Positions 49,930 to 60,776 of a stretch of 64,000 nt of DNA are shown in pieces. The number at the start of each line of letters is the position of its first letter. The first letter of the stretch is position 1. Location of the stretch: positions 1 to 64,000 of the forward strand of contig CANTFL010000460.1 of NCBI GenBank assembly GCA_947650285.1, given 5' to 3'. The stretch comes from Hyaloperonospora brassicae. Its lineage: Eukaryota; Oomycota; Peronosporomycetes; Peronosporales; Peronosporaceae. The notes beneath the pieces are model-generated. The model worked only from the letters and a program-made list of their open reading frames with translations. It made no database searches and was not told the DNA's origin. The translations under genes were made by a program, and so were the position numbers.

Positions 49930-50399
49930 ACGACTAAAGCACCACTTCAAGTTGTTTCTTCTTGCTAAACCCGGATGTTTGTTAGACGAGCACAAGCGCG
50001 CGGACTGTATTTTTTTGAAGCGACGATGGTTGAAACGTCGCGAAATAAATGACCGACGCGCTTCTATATTATTTTAAGCAGTCAATGCCGCTCAAGATCT
50101 TTACAACTCTACATCAACCGACGCAAGTTTTGAAGTGGTGCGGCAGTCAAAATTGATGCTTAAAACACATCTAGATGCTGTCAAATGTCAGAATCAGTAC
50201 AATAGGTTTGCTGCCGAATTACACTCCAGCGAGCGTGCCACTAAACATGTTTTTCGACCATCCTTACAGGATTGCACGCAATCTCCAATTACTGGTTTTT
50301 GAGGCACCGATGGAACGATCGTCAAGGACCCTGACCTTATTGCCACCGGTCATCGTCAATTTTGGGGTCAACTTTTCCAGTCGCCTTTCCTAGCTCTAT
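49930..50399 (+). pseudogene. LINE ORF2 spacer between endonuclease and RT
   Basis: Coding-like with mixed frames (49,895-50,077 and 50,175-50,393), Lys/Arg-rich (KRRWLKRREINDRR). The non-catalytic region between endonuclease and RT normally has this length and character. The RT entry begins just after. Confidence 0.5.
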
Positions 50400-51543
50400 A
50401 TGATAGACGCACCACCACCAACCAACCTGCCCGCCTGTTTAGTACCTATAGGATACAGCGGCATGCCTTTCACAGGCTCAATTTTGCTGATGGATGCGCC
50501 TTTAATGGCTAATGATATTTATTATGCGATTTTGACTTCCAAGTATGGGAAGGCCCCGGTCCGGAAAGCCTTCCTATTAAGTATTATAAGGTGGATATAC
50601 ACGCTTGGGCGCGCATCTTTATAGTCATTTATACCAACCATCTGCATCGAGGCCAGATGACCAAGTTTCGGCGACGTGTACATCTATCGTTACTTCACAA
50701 TTCTGGTAATCGCACAATGTCTGCTAATTACCGGCTACTTATGCTGTTTATTTATGACGCTAAGCTCAGTCCCAAGATTATGGCTTCTTGTATAAAGGTT
50801 GTGCTACAGGATCTCATTCAGGGTGATCAGAGCGGGTTTATTCGAGGCTATTCTATTCGACACTCACTCATTCGATTTTATGATATTCAAGACTTTTGCA
50901 AGACTCGTAACATCGATGCTCGCGCGGTGATGTTGAATTTTGCCAAGGCTTTTGACAGTGTTTTGTGGCCTGACTTGTATTTAGTGCTTTATCGCTTGAT
51001 TTTGGATCTACTTTACGGGCTTGAATCAACACATTTTACCATATAACTTCGGTCAGCATCATGCTGATTGGGTCTTCGGGTGATCCTTATATTTTAGGTG
51101 CCGGCGTTCACCAAGAGAATACATTATCCCTTGGCTTGTTCGATCTATTTATTAAGCCAATAATGAATTTTCTGCGTGTTCAATTAATAAATCGTATTAC
51201 CTCAGTCGACGGCTCTTTCGAATCTCACTTGCTTCTGGCGTTTGTATACGATTGAACCGGACGATTAAATAATATTGATGATGCTGATGTTTTTCTTCAG
51301 TAGGTGAGCGACTATTCCAACGTGGCTGGACTTCGTTTCAACGTGAGTAAGACTATCCTGATGCATGTTTCGCATCAAGTCTCTCGGTCTATACTGGCCA
51401 TCCTGCGTGCTAGCTCTTTATTCAAGGTTCTTGGCGTGACGGATACAGTTGAACTACTTCTTATCATTCAAAGCGCCACCATTACAGCGGATGCACGATT
51501 TTGCCACATATTGCTACAACTGCGCGCGCGTTGTGCCATTTAA
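50400..51543 (+). pseudogene. LINE ORF2 reverse transcriptase
   Basis: Reverse transcriptase for target-primed synthesis. Blocks in order: YAILTSKYGKAPVRKAF (50,400-50,624; the K-A-P-G-P-D-G block altered); SANYRLLMLFIYDAKL then DLIQGDQSGFIRGYSIRHSL (about 50,720-50,870); RAVMLNFAKAFDSVLW (about 50,920-50,965, the first catalytic Asp of the F-x-x-A-F-D-S/R-V motif is kept at AFDSV); VHQENTLSLGLFDLFI (about 51,105); LLLAFVYD (about 51,232-51,255), where the F-A-D-D catalytic box has become F-V-Y-D followed by a TGA; and VAGLRFNVSKTILM. At least three frame changes or stops interrupt it. It cannot be active. Confidence 0.9.
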
Positions 51544-53900
51544 AAATACAGAGCACGTAGACCTCGTGGAAAAGTCGTGCTTCTCCAAAGTAAAATCATG
51601 CCACTTCTATGAAATTTTGCCAGCGTGCCTTTTTTTACTGCTTCAATAATAGAAGACGTGCATATCATTTTTTGGCAACTTCAACGGCGGCGCAAATACA
51701 ATTAGTGAATCGGCTAGTCCTGGGAAGATCATAAAAGACTTAAAGTACACAAATGATACTCAGGGTGGACTCAACCTATCTCCGGTAAAAGAGTTTATTC
51801 CAGCCATGCATATCAAGTCGTTGGGAATCGCAATTTTTGCAATATGCAGCCATTGTACCGCACCACGTTGGATGAATACCGCACTTTTGCTTCTTTGATG
51901 GCTCTTGATTCCCATGGCCATGGCTTAAACATACTCTACGCGGTTGTCAAAGGCAAATCAAAAGTTCTTCCGGACTTAATATTTTTTACACTACGATTAT
52001 AGACCGATCTCCATATGGCTTGTGGTACAACCGATTGGAAGGTCTTTTCGCAAACAGAATAGTTCAAATATTTTTTTCTTTTCTTTGGCTCAAGTAAACT
52101 CCCTTTGGTCGATCTTTTCACGAAAAATGATTTATTAATGGCTCATGGTCTGTGTCGATAACAAGACTTTGTGGATAAATCTTCATTGAATGCTTCGCCC
52201 AACTATTGAGACACTCTATTAAACTTCAACATTTTTTTGCGCTCGGCATCGAAGACACATTTCATTCTTTACGTCATATCGCGCCTTAATTTGATCAAAA
52301 CTTTCGGTTCGTCTTTGTATGGCCTCGTAATTCAGCCTCTGATTCAATCGACTCGCCGTTGTAGTAGTTTTGTAGATCAAGTTGTCGCGAATATGATGAA
52401 CACAACTTTCGAGCAATTTCTTTTCAGACCACGTCCAAATTCGACGACAACCAAATTACCTCTCCGCCAACTTAACATCGTCGACTTTACGCCAAACGAT
52501 AACATGTAGATTTTACAATATATTTTTAATATCGCCACATTCTTCCTGTTCCCGCGGATGTTATACATCGGCTTTATCACAATGCATTAAGCTGCCGGTA
52601 CAAGTTTTGACGGCAGACCGAAGTCTTAACTTCTTCGACTTGCATTCATTCGTGCAATGCTATTAATAATGCCATACATTTCATTTGGATTTGCCATGTG
52701 GCCTCTTTTCAAAGGTACTTTGTTTCTACATCCATTTTGAAGTGTTTGGATGGATAAATGACTTGGTCGTATAGACTTTTTCCTTCTTCGTTACAATTTT
52801 TTCCGGCTACATTCAAAACTTATAAAAACCGCGCTTCATTTAGTTGTTACAGTATTGTTCGCTGTTGCATCTTTCGCTCCCTTCGACTCCATCAAAACAA
52901 GCGCCTATAAAATTTCGGGACTGCTACGATTGCGGTCTTTGTACGCCATCGCTCTTTTCCAAATGTGGAACTTCACGTACGCAAATTTGAGATCGACCGC
53001 GGAACGCACGAATTGGCGTGGCCTAGCTTGCTGCTGTTCTTATCGAAATTTACGCCTGGAAACGTGAAGCACACTTCGATTCCATTCTCTTTTCATTGCG
53101 AGACATTTGATTCTACATTGGATCGCCGACTTTGACCGCTTGTTCATTTTGCTTTGGTTAGAAGTCCTAATATACCGCTTTTTCGGTGCGAAAGCAATTG
53201 GCTATGTGCGCGGCTTCATTTTTTTTGGCCGCGTCGTTTATTATTCAGCTTTCATTATTAAGCCGGTCTGCCACGTCAAGGCGTATCCATTTTAAACCGG
53301 ATGGGATGGCAATAGGCGTCAACAACGATAAAAAAACCTCTGGATGCAGCCGTCGGGTGTTCGATCAATGAGTACCTATAACTGAGGCTTTAGTATCAAA
53401 TCTTTTTGGACAAATTTTAATTTTTTCACACCCACGCTTTGTGTCTCAATCCCAAAATTGTTCAACCGAAGTGACAAGCTCTAGATATCAACCCTGTATT
53501 CAAGGTATTTACACGCTATTCTATCGATAAGCGATACGTTTAACTTGCTTACAGAGTTGGCAGCTCTTGGACCTTGCTCATTAGACGTACACTTTGGTTA
53601 AGTATCAAAATTAATTTCAGCGGACTACGTAAGTGGTTTTGCATTCGCCACCATCAAGATTCCCAACTCTTCTCCAGACTTGTAATCATTCAGCTCAAAG
53701 CCAAGTGTGTTTCCGACGACTTATGCGTAACCATAATTTGCCCATTCCCCGATCTGTTAGGTTCAGTTCGTGCCAATGATCAAGTTTATTGTCTGATAAA
53801 ATGGAACATGTATCCGACGTTAAGACCACGCATCGACCTTGTCTATAATATTATGCATCACCACTTATGATGTGGTCTCTTTTTACCCCCTCGCGCGTAC
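51544..53900 (+). pseudogene. LINE ORF2 C-terminal region
   Basis: The reading at 51,680-51,900 gives GANTISESASPGKII, GGLNLSPVKEFIPAMHIKSL and ALDSHGHGLNILYAVVKGKS. This is the L-x-G-G-L-x-L/V-P type segment that follows RT in many LINEs. Further on, frames at 52,237-52,509, 52,855-53,067, 53,107-53,295 and 53,574-53,870 are coding-like but unassigned. A C-terminal zinc-binding domain is common in LINEs but I could not identify its Cys/His pattern. The decay grows towards the 3' end, and no poly-A tail is visible. Confidence 0.45.
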
Positions 53901-54421
53901 TTACGAATGGATCATATAAACTTCCGTTGATATATTTATCCCAGCTTTTCTTTGCCATTAAAGCAAGACCTCAATCTATTTCGCATTAAGTCCACCTAAC
54001 CTGTTGACATTACAATTCGAGACATCCGGAGCAACTTCATAAGAACCCGAACACCTGTGATGACAAGTCTTAGCGGCATTTCTCTGGATTGAGCCCGAAG
54101 GCTTATCGCCTCCCAGACATTCGAACCCTGTCAAGCTCACTGAGCCTCCCTCCAGAGAGGGCGGCTTATCCTCTACCTCACATAAGTCTATATGTCTTTC
54201 TATAAAATAACATACTATTTTTGTAGAACATACCTAGATCTGGAATCAAAGTTATTTAAAAAACTATTTCGTCGGAAACTAAGATCAGATCGCGATCGCT
54301 TTTCTTTAGAATAGGGCGAATTCTTCTTTGCCCAGCAAACTTCTCGGCTTTTAAATCTTCATACGTTCGTCGAATATCAATAAAATGGCTTCTTCTAATT
54401 TGTACAGTACTGAGGCGTACA
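53901..54421. other. Junction between LINE and element B pol
   Basis: About 0.5 kb where neither the LINE nor pol is clearly readable. On the - strand, 54.42-54.30 still fits pol just after RT (VYASVLYKLEEA-like). The segment 54,000-54,200 reads as open - strand sequence without a motif and is rich in short hairpins. The expected N-terminal part of the RNase H region is not found and may have been deleted. Confidence 0.35.
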
Positions 54422-55480
54422 CTAAAATTTCTCAATACATCGCCTGTAGTAATTGAATCTTCCCCGACGCGATTGCATTAATCGTAGAGAACGAGGATTG
54501 GGATGTAAACCAAGGATCCTATATCCTTTGAGCTCGCTATGTATCCGTCTAGTGGAATTTAGGACCCAGGGTGTCGACTTTGCGCCGTCCCAGAGCCTCT
54601 TGGCCAAACTTGTCGATAAATTGCACCGATTGCATACGTCAGTAGTCGTTTTACTTTGCAGCTCACGACTTGGCCGTTATATATCCATCTTTGATTATGT
54701 TGTTCGGCCAAGAACCGACGCTTTCATTTCTGAACCCGGTTCCCCGTCGGTAAGCACATCATTATGGATCGATGGTCTCGAGATATACGTAGTTGAACGT
54801 GCACCTAAATTTGTATAGTGATAAAACGCAATTTCAATCGGATATTAGTAAATCTGCGGCGCATGTTTTAAGCGAAACGGAATAAGCAGCCATTCAATTC
54901 GTCCTGAATGTGTTATAGACGACAAAACAATTTTTACTCGCTCCACCATCACCACCACTCGAAACCTTCTCGACTTCAAAGGAATAGTACCAGATGACAT
55001 CATTTATATCCTGCAGCAAGTCGCTGATCTAAGGCATTAAACAAACAATCAGTCTTGTAAACGTATTCACTCGCTATAAGTCGATACACAATCGAATATC
55101 CTGTCCATTGTTCTTTATGATCACCACGATTGTTTATGCTCATGCAGAAGTGGACGGGCAAATTATCTGCGCCGTCAATAACCTCCTGACTAAATCATAC
55201 AGCGTAAATCGAAACTTGGGTGGTATCGTTCTTACCCTTTGTGTTATCGGTTGGCATTCCCAACATCGATATCACATATCTTCCACAAGCTGCAGGAGCA
55301 AAGGTATACCTTTCTCTATTAGGAGACGGCAATTCGCCCATATCAAGTGCCGAAGTTTCTCGTGACCACTCGACCGTGACTCTTCTAGTCACCATCTTGA
55401 ATTTCTTTTAGCGATTTCTCGGCCATCGGTGTACCACTTCCGGTCGGGTCGCCATATGCTGATCGACATCTTCGTCGTAC
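54422..55480 (-). pseudogene. Gypsy reverse transcriptase (element B)
   Basis: Legible pieces on the - strand: the RT entry around 55,395-55,195 in mixed frames; EWLLIPFRLKHAPQIY (about 54,900-54,860), matching the W-x-x-M-P-F-G-L-x-N-A-P motif with changes; CNRCNLSTSLAKRLW (about 54,640-54,595); and ELKGYRILGLHPNPRSLRLM then GRFNYYRRCIEKF (54,540-54,422), the end of the thumb region. The YxDD box should lie near 54,760 but cannot be read. It is more decayed than RT of element A. Downstream the LINE interrupts RNase H. Confidence 0.7.
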
Positions 55481-56590
55481 AACTGCTAACTTTTTTTACT
55501 ATATGTCGACACGGTAGACGGTTCTGCATCCATCCTTTCTTTATTGAGGTCGACGATGTAACCTCTTTTCACCAGTCGATCAGGCTGTTATCGTACCCAT
55601 AATCTCTAATCGCACTTCCATCCTTCTAAATGCTAGAACTTTTTCGCAGCAACGTATTGACATATCGCTCGATGTCGTTGCTGTCGTCCGTCTTTCCTTT
55701 TAGGCTTATCTCCATATGCCGATCGCGCGACTAATCAACATTTATGCACCCTGGATCGTAGAAATTGACGAAGAGGCTTTCGTTGGCTGACGTATGTCCT
55801 CCATATGTTGCACACACCGCTCTTCCCCGTCCATAGAGGTCTTGTCGGACTGGTGTCTGGACTCTCTTTGCTATACCATCCATGGCCGGGATCGCGTCGA
55901 TTATTAGCTGGATTGTCTCTGAAAACGATATGTTTCATTGTACTAGATCTCCCCTGTCACGATCGGCGTTACCAATCTTATAGCTTCCTTTGACCTGGTG
56001 TGCACACGATTATTGTCGAACGTCTAGTCATTTATATGATTTATCACAAGTACCTTTATTGATCAGGAGTCGTTTTTCGTAACGAAATAATCGCTCTCAT
56101 TCTTATCCACATATTGCATCATATCCTGTTCAGTCACGTTTCGATCAGGTTGTAACTCGTTCGCAATGCAGTCTTTTGCCTTTTGTCTGTCTTTTCCTCT
56201 TGGCAATTTTATATCTTTCTTAGCGTGGGATACGATCGCTGATCAACGAGTGGTCCTTCATACGCTTCTAACAAGATTTCTTTCGGATCGTATAAAGCTT
56301 CGAACGCTAATGTCTGCAATACGTTATATAGACGCGACCCCACAAACACGTACTCTTGCGATTATGGTATCATGTGTGCTACCACTTAAAATCTTAGTGA
56401 GGAACCCCAGCACAAAATCACGCGTGATCACCTGAGTTGGTGCGCGGTAGATAGTAGATCATGTCTGGCCCTTTAGTTACAGCTGGCACCCACTGCACGT
56501 TTCGTTTAACCCAAGATTTAGATCTTAATGGCGCAACACCTACCCTCGTATATGTCGGCATACCGACTGGTATAACGATATGTTGATCAT
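55481..56590 (-). other. Protease-RT spacer of element B, unreadable
   Basis: About 1.1 kb where the polyprotein linker should be (compare 29,470-30,600 in element A). Open frames on either strand are short (55,735-55,938 -, 56,166-56,435 +) and carry no motif. GATC is frequent. Confidence 0.4.
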
Positions 56591-56960
56591 CTAGGTTGAT
56601 TGCTCGAATCGTCGATATATAGAAAGGCTTACTCCCTGATGGACCGAAGCGGACTTTATCGGGTAGAATAAGTGTTTCGTCCGCTGATCCAAGCGGCGAC
56701 CGGCCGGGACCAAGAAGTCCATGCCAAGTATAGCTTCTTGACCCACTTCATCACCGACCCATATGACGAAATAGTATTCTAGTGAGCCGTCCAATGTGAT
56801 CTTGATCTTCGTGGGCCCAACCGTCATGTAGTCGTTTCCACCTATACCGACACATTGTTGAGGCTGTCTTTCGTCGATCGTGCATTCTACCTTATAAGCA
56901 AAGGTGATGTCGATGATCGGCATTCAGCTTTGGAATCGAACAGCATAGTGGCCTTCTCAT
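56591..56960 (-). pseudogene. Gypsy aspartic protease (element B)
   Basis: The 110-codon frame reads PIIDITFAYKVECTIDERQP, QCVGIGGNDYMTVGPTKIKI and GQEAILGMDFLVPAGRRLDQ, the retropepsin flap and I-L-G-M-D-F regions. The catalytic triad lies just upstream in another frame at 56,929-56,937 and reads D-S-K-A instead of D-S-G-A, so the site is destroyed as well as frameshifted. It is the direct counterpart of the element A protease at 30.6-31.06 kb, and complements it: A keeps the triad, B keeps the C-terminal block. Confidence 0.85.
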
Positions 56961-57339
56961 TATCTATATTGCCAATTGCTTTCGTCTACTTAACCATTTT
57001 CCAGGAGTGTGATATATCCAATACCCAAGTGATTCTCCCGGTGCGAGATCTTCTTTTATATTTACAGATAATGGTTGTATTCATTGATTCATTTTCCACC
57101 TAAAATCGCGGGAAAAGTTTTGAATAATTACGTATATCAGCGATCGACTCCGTCCGATCGTTGACGTCTTGATCCTTCAATTGTAGCTCAACGACCATAT
57201 TTATGCAAACTCTGGAACTCTCGGCTCCTACCGTTTTCCATCCTGTCAAGCGTTTTAGTTCAGTATCTCCCCCGCCTCGGCCAGAAACTTTCCTGTGTGC
57301 TTGGTAGGCACATACCACTTGCGCATCAGATTGTATAAC

Positions 57340-59300
57340 TTTTCCAAAGGGCACTTGCCACTCTCATGCACTTTTCCACAAGCTGCACACGCGTAAAACA
57401 CTTGTCCGATGAATGTTCTTTACGTCCGCACTTCTGGCAAAATAATCGCTTTCAGCAGCCTTGATCATTAATCGTGATCGATCCATAGTAAATTCACGCA
57501 TTCGATTGTTTTCCGTGATCACAAAAATTTACTTGATCACCTTCGTCATGTGACATACGATAATATTAGTTTGACCTCACCTGATTGGAGGCGGTTGTCG
57601 CACAGAACCTACGTCGATCCGCGTCATCTTCTGATCCACTTGGATCCGACTTCGACAAGCTGCTCTGGTTTTCACCCTAATTGCTTGTACAGCTCAAATT
57701 GATTTCGACGGTCCCTGATCATTGTGAGGCTTTTATCACTAATGATACTGGTCCAATCACATCAAAGCCTTCGTGTATCGATTTTCATTCGCTCATACGC
57801 CTGCAACGTTTCCTCCATATCATCGGTATCTGTTTGGCGCAATTGGTTCACCTGTTTTGCTAGATCACAATCACCCGGCGTGTTTGTAAGTGTTTCACAT
57901 GTTGATGCCGCGTATAGTGTTTACCCTCTCAAATTGTGACCTTGGCTCAATTCACTGCCCCATTTGATCGGTGCAAATACTCCAGAAGGGTTTCGTTCGG
58001 TCGTTTGCGGGCGTGGCTATACTTCCTGGCATTCGTCACATCATATCATCGATTTATCGTCATGAAGCCATCCAGCATATATTTCCGCGCTCGGCAAGTA
58101 GCACGACTCAATCGGGTGTGCCAATTTTTGCCGTTCTTGTCAGTATGTCACCTAACACCAGGCATGTTGCTTCGTCCGGTACTTGGTCTCTGTAGAACGC
58201 CGACTTGACCTTGCAGATCCAGCTTCTAGCGCAGTCCTGGTGCCGATCTCTGCCGGAGAACTGTTTTAATTGCCACCCACGGAGAAATGGATGCTCTGAC
58301 GCGCTATATAAGGCTCATTTAAAAATTTTAAGGCGTCATTAATGGACGCTTAAAGTCTTCCTGCTCCGACTCGTACATGATATGGCCTCTGAGATTGCCG
58401 GAATTATAACGACCTTGAAACGATCCGACCGATTACATCTCGACATCCTGACAAAACATTTCCTGAGATCATTACATCTTGCCCGCCTACCTTGGATAGA
58501 TAGCGTGGCAGGCTTTTCTTTAGTAATCTGTTCATATCTATTCATAGCGTTATCGATGTAAGACACCAGTTGTCCTTCGATCGATAATGTTTTATTTCCG
58601 GTGGCGCGTAAACCAGCCATCCCGGCTCGGCCATAATTCCTTTGGTGCAATCTAGCGGATGAGAGGATCCACTGGGGCCAAGCGATATTTCTGAATGCCA
58701 ATCAAGTCATCCTACGCGATCTAAGATTACGATGAAGCATATTGAGACAATCCGGTGTCGTATTCTTTTGGCATGTCCGCAGTCGCGGTATTCGCTTGAT
58801 TTTCAATCTTAGCTTTGCCTGTTAGAAGGAGCAGCTTCTCTTTTAGCGATCGACATGCGTAGGCAACATGATCTTAATCACACTCCAAGAGTGTCCTCAC
58901 ATCGTACTTTTCCGCCACGAATTGGCTTTTACCAACAAATACATGATCCCTTAGATTGTATCCAGTATGTTCGATGCACTGACCGGTGTCGATCCCGAAC
59001 CTCAAATACATCGACTAACTTTAGCTTCAGCACTTGAAAATAAGGTCACTTGATATTAAATTTTTAGAGCATGTTAAACTCGTACGTCTTGGCCTACTGG
59101 TTCCGTTGTCACCCTTCCATCTCCACTTCGTCCTACATAAACATGACTACTGTTGCTGTTTTGTTATTAACCTACTCGCACCTATAGATTTCGGCCGTTG
59201 TCTTTTTCACCCCCCCTCGTCCTCGATTTTTTTCTTCTCGAGATCACGGTGGTGGCTTTGCAAACTTTTGATCGGTTTTAACCGATTCTTTTTACCCGAT
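57340..59300 (-). pseudogene. Gag of element B with zinc knuckle
   Basis: The gag core is seen at about 57,850-57,760 (LRQTDTDDMEETLQAYERMK, a segment typical of oomycete gypsy Gag). A 120-codon open piece (58,701-58,339) lies upstream. The zinc-knuckle-like motif CAACGKVHESGKCP occurs at about 57,350-57,400 (C-x2-C-x3-H-x4-C). It is followed by LEKLYNLMRKWYVPTKHTGK, the usual bridge to protease. The N-terminal part (58.7-59.5 kb) is unreadable. Gag forms the particle that carries the RNA. Multiple stops and frameshifts throughout. Confidence 0.65.
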
Positions 59301-59585
59301 CAATCATGACATATAGCATGATCCACGGGTTTCACTGGAAGGACCTCAGTAGAGGGACGAGGATTTTCTTCCAGACAGGGCAACCGATTTTCCTCCTTTT
59401 TTGTTTAGTCACTAGAGCCCCTCTCAAAACGCTAAAGAACTAAGAATCTGTAAGTCTCATGTCATTAAGGAAACCCTTTTAACTCTGACGCTTCTATCCC
59501 AGTTTCTGTCTTAATCCTTGAATCTTTACTCAGGGACTCACTCTAAAAACTTGTAGCCCAAAAGAACCGGGCAGGCGCATTATTA

Positions 59586-60776
59586 TGGTGGAGTGGTAAT
59601 CACAATTTCGTGTGACGCTGACTCTCCACTGCCGCCCATACGACCGACTGTCGGATGAGGTACCCCGTTATCGTGTTCTTGGTAGCCTTTCTCACCTGTT
59701 GTACCCGTCAGTAGGGCAGGCTGCACTCGTCTAGGTGAGCTTGAGTCAATGGAAGACTTGACCGTGTTTGCAATGGGGTCGAAGGTTTATCTCGGTCATG
59801 AAATCATAACACCGCAATCTGGGGTTAGTGTGATCTCGTCGAATCCTTCACGGGATCACTTGTGTACTTGTAGGATACTCGATAATAATCACCCTGGTCT
59901 GTAACATGTCGCATTTTCCAAAATATAGACCTTGAATTGCGAGCTTTATGACCACTTGAACCGTCCCGCGATCTTGAGTCTTCAAACAACAAGAATTTCT
60001 AGCGTTAGATATCATTTGCACGGGGTAATAGTGTTTGAACGAACCTAACCAAACAATCCAGGCGCGATACTTGTGCAGACGTAGCGTAGTCTGTGACGTC
60101 GGGTGGCCAAATCGTCCTGCCCGGAAGAGGCAATGCGTGTCCTTAGAAGCAAATTGGACTCTGTTTCATATTAACCAATCAAACCCAACAACCATATCCT
60201 TATTCCCATGTCTTGGACATCACATGCCACATGTCGCTCTCTCCAGAAGGTCGAAACCGTGTACTTGTGTGGCACACACCTGATATACTTGTCTGATCGT
60301 AATCGCCTTTCTGGTCGCGGATCGTGCCGTGTACCACACACCAGCTTGATCGCGATCACATACCCGATCACCGATCACGATTTCAATCGCCTACTTGGTC
60401 ACATTCGCCTTGCTGGTCGCGGATCACATGGTGTGGCAAACATTCCTTATATAACGATCGCTTATCGTGGTCCACGCCTACCTGATTGCGATCATGTACC
60501 TGGCCATCGATATCGATCTTGATCGGCTCCTTGATCGCCGTCGTAATCGTTCCCTTGACAATAATCATAGCTCCATGACTTGTACGCTTCGTTAGTCATA
60601 CTTTAACATGATGCCGCAAGTCCCATTCGCTCAGGTCTGATATCCAGTTGTATAACAGTTCAGCGAACTCGATACGACCAATTGTGAGACCGGCGCTACA
60701 AACGATTTTCTTTTTCGGCTACAACTGGAACACGATCTGTTCTCTTGCCGCGAAATTAATTGGTCGCTTCACTACA
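59586..60776 (-). repeat. 5' LTR of element B (LTR2)
   Basis: Direct repeat of 40,969-42,159, same length. Its left edge (TGGTGGAGTGG on the + strand) is the LTR/leader junction on the - strand: the LTR ends CTCCACCA, then TAATAA, then a GCGCCTGCCCGG motif that may be the primer-binding site. The inner half has 12 GATC tetramers between 60,295 and 60,538. The promoter for element B would lie here, but no TATA or initiator was identified with confidence. Confidence 0.93.

Larger units (their letters stand above)
47580..53900 (+). mobile_element. LINE (non-LTR) retrotransposon inserted in element B
   Basis: On the + strand: ORF1 (47,587 to about 48,500), an apurinic-type endonuclease (about 48,950-49,929), reverse transcriptase (50,400-51,540) and a C-terminal region. 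Its left edge abuts the RNase H of element B at about 47,545-47,587, leaving almost no 5' UTR. The right edge is unclear: readable LINE-like protein runs to about 52.2 kb, weaker coding-like sequence to about 53.9 kb, and element B RT resumes by 54.42 kb. No poly-A tail or target duplication was found. It is younger than element B but now inactive. Confidence 0.8.
40969..60776 (-). mobile_element. Ty3/gypsy retrotransposon B (chromovirus-like), with nested LINE
   Basis: Two direct 1,191-bp LTRs (40,969-42,159 and 59,586-60,776, offset 18,617) bracket a 17.4-kb interior. On the - strand, right to left: gag (about 59.3-57.5), zinc knuckle (57.4), protease (56.9-56.6), RT (55.5-54.4), the LINE insertion, RNase H (47.56-46.8), integrase (46.7-45.4) and chromodomain (45.35-45.13). 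Then come an oppositely oriented accessory ORF (44.5-42.6) and a polypurine tract abutting the left LTR. Without the LINE the element would be about 13.4 kb, long for gypsy. No exact 5-bp target duplication is visible (TTTTC and CTCCT). Confidence 0.85.

Noticed and set aside
54090..54175. tRNA-like T-loop (GGTTCGAAT on the - strand) with nearby hairpins
   Set aside because: The 5-bp T stem does not form properly and no anticodon arm or acceptor stem can be folded around it. The segment may be pol or junction DNA.
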